DNA of 64,000 nucleotides, taken from positions 1,230,308 through 1,294,307 of the forward strand of contig OX030961.1 of NCBI GenBank assembly GCA_943735955.1, read 5' to 3'. This document shows, piece by piece, positions 60,976-64,000 of this stretch. The DNA comes from Piscicola geometra (lineage: Eukaryota; Annelida; Clitellata; Hirudinida; Piscicolidae). Numbering within the stretch: position 1 is the stretch's first letter; every line of letters starts with the position of its first letter. The notes beneath the pieces were generated by a model, which was not told the origin of the DNA, searched no databases, and saw only the letters and a program-made list of their open reading frames with translations. Position numbers and translations under genes: made by a program.

Positions 60976-61175
60976 NNNNNNNNNNNNNNNNNNNNNNNNN
61001 NNNNNNNNNNNNNNNNNNNNNNNNNNNNNNNNNNNNNNNNNNNNNNNNNNNNNNNNNNNNNNNNNNNNNNNNNNNNNNNNNNNNNNNNNNNNNNNNNNNN
61101 NNNNNNNNNNNNNNNNNNNNNNNNNNNNNNNNNNNNNNNNNNNNNNNNNNNNNNNNNNNNNNNNNNNNNNNNNNN
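60976..61175. other. Assembly gap, 200 N
   Basis: Exactly 200 N, so probably a placeholder of unknown true length. It lies at the edge of the decamer array and immediately before an FBXL-like exon. Confidence 0.99.

Positions 61176-64000
<2,825 letters not shown>

Overview
This is an animal nuclear genome window: spliced genes with GT-AG introns, tRNA-derived SINEs, CR1/L2-like LINEs, hAT, Mutator-like, Harbinger and Ginger-type DNA transposons, and extreme tandem-repeat expansion. Non-exonic DNA is AT-rich while exons are markedly GC-richer. The telomere-like TTAGGG runs and the repeat mix suggest an invertebrate, but the sequence does not let me name a phylum.

No host gene shows up as a long open reading frame; all three were rebuilt exon by exon. 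(1) Minus strand, 123-2981: the N-terminal four coding exons (151 residues) of CCDC47, an ER membrane protein; the rest lies left of base 1. (2) Plus strand, 17859 to at least 55077: a 17-exon UBASH3 (TULA/STS) gene of about 680 residues, with UBA, 2H-phosphoesterase-like, SH3 and histidine-phosphatase domains in order, every splice phase consistent and all recognisable catalytic residues present. (3) Plus strand, 61176-63156: four short exons of an FBXL2/FBXL20-like leucine-rich-repeat F-box gene, starting at an assembly gap and running off the right edge. CCDC47 and UBASH3 are divergent, about 15 kb apart.

Layout: 0-3 kb CCDC47 with a hAT-like element and an 11-bp minisatellite in one intron. 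3.3-6.2 kb a degraded Mutator-like element carrying a nested MITE. 6.3-7.1 kb AT minisatellite. 8.2-9.8 kb a hAT-like element. 11.1-15.7 kb a nest of two inverted-repeat elements, a SINE and a near-complete LINE reverse transcriptase. 16.4-17.2 kb Mutator-like MITEs. 17.9-55 kb UBASH3, whose introns are loaded with mobile elements (three copies of one hAT family, LINE fragments, SINEs, a Ginger element, Harbinger remains) and tandem arrays, the largest being a 5-kb CCACCACAACTA-type array in intron 16 and a 6-kb TCCTCACTCC array in intron 17. A 200-N gap at 60976 separates this from the FBXL-like gene, whose last visible donor opens straight into 530 bp of GT repeat.

The most notable features are the intact but fragmented UBASH3 gene, tandem arrays that reach the splice sites, nested transposons with readable target-site duplications, a hAT family whose ends are packed with G-quadruplex motifs, and Mutator-like MITEs with a telomere-like core.
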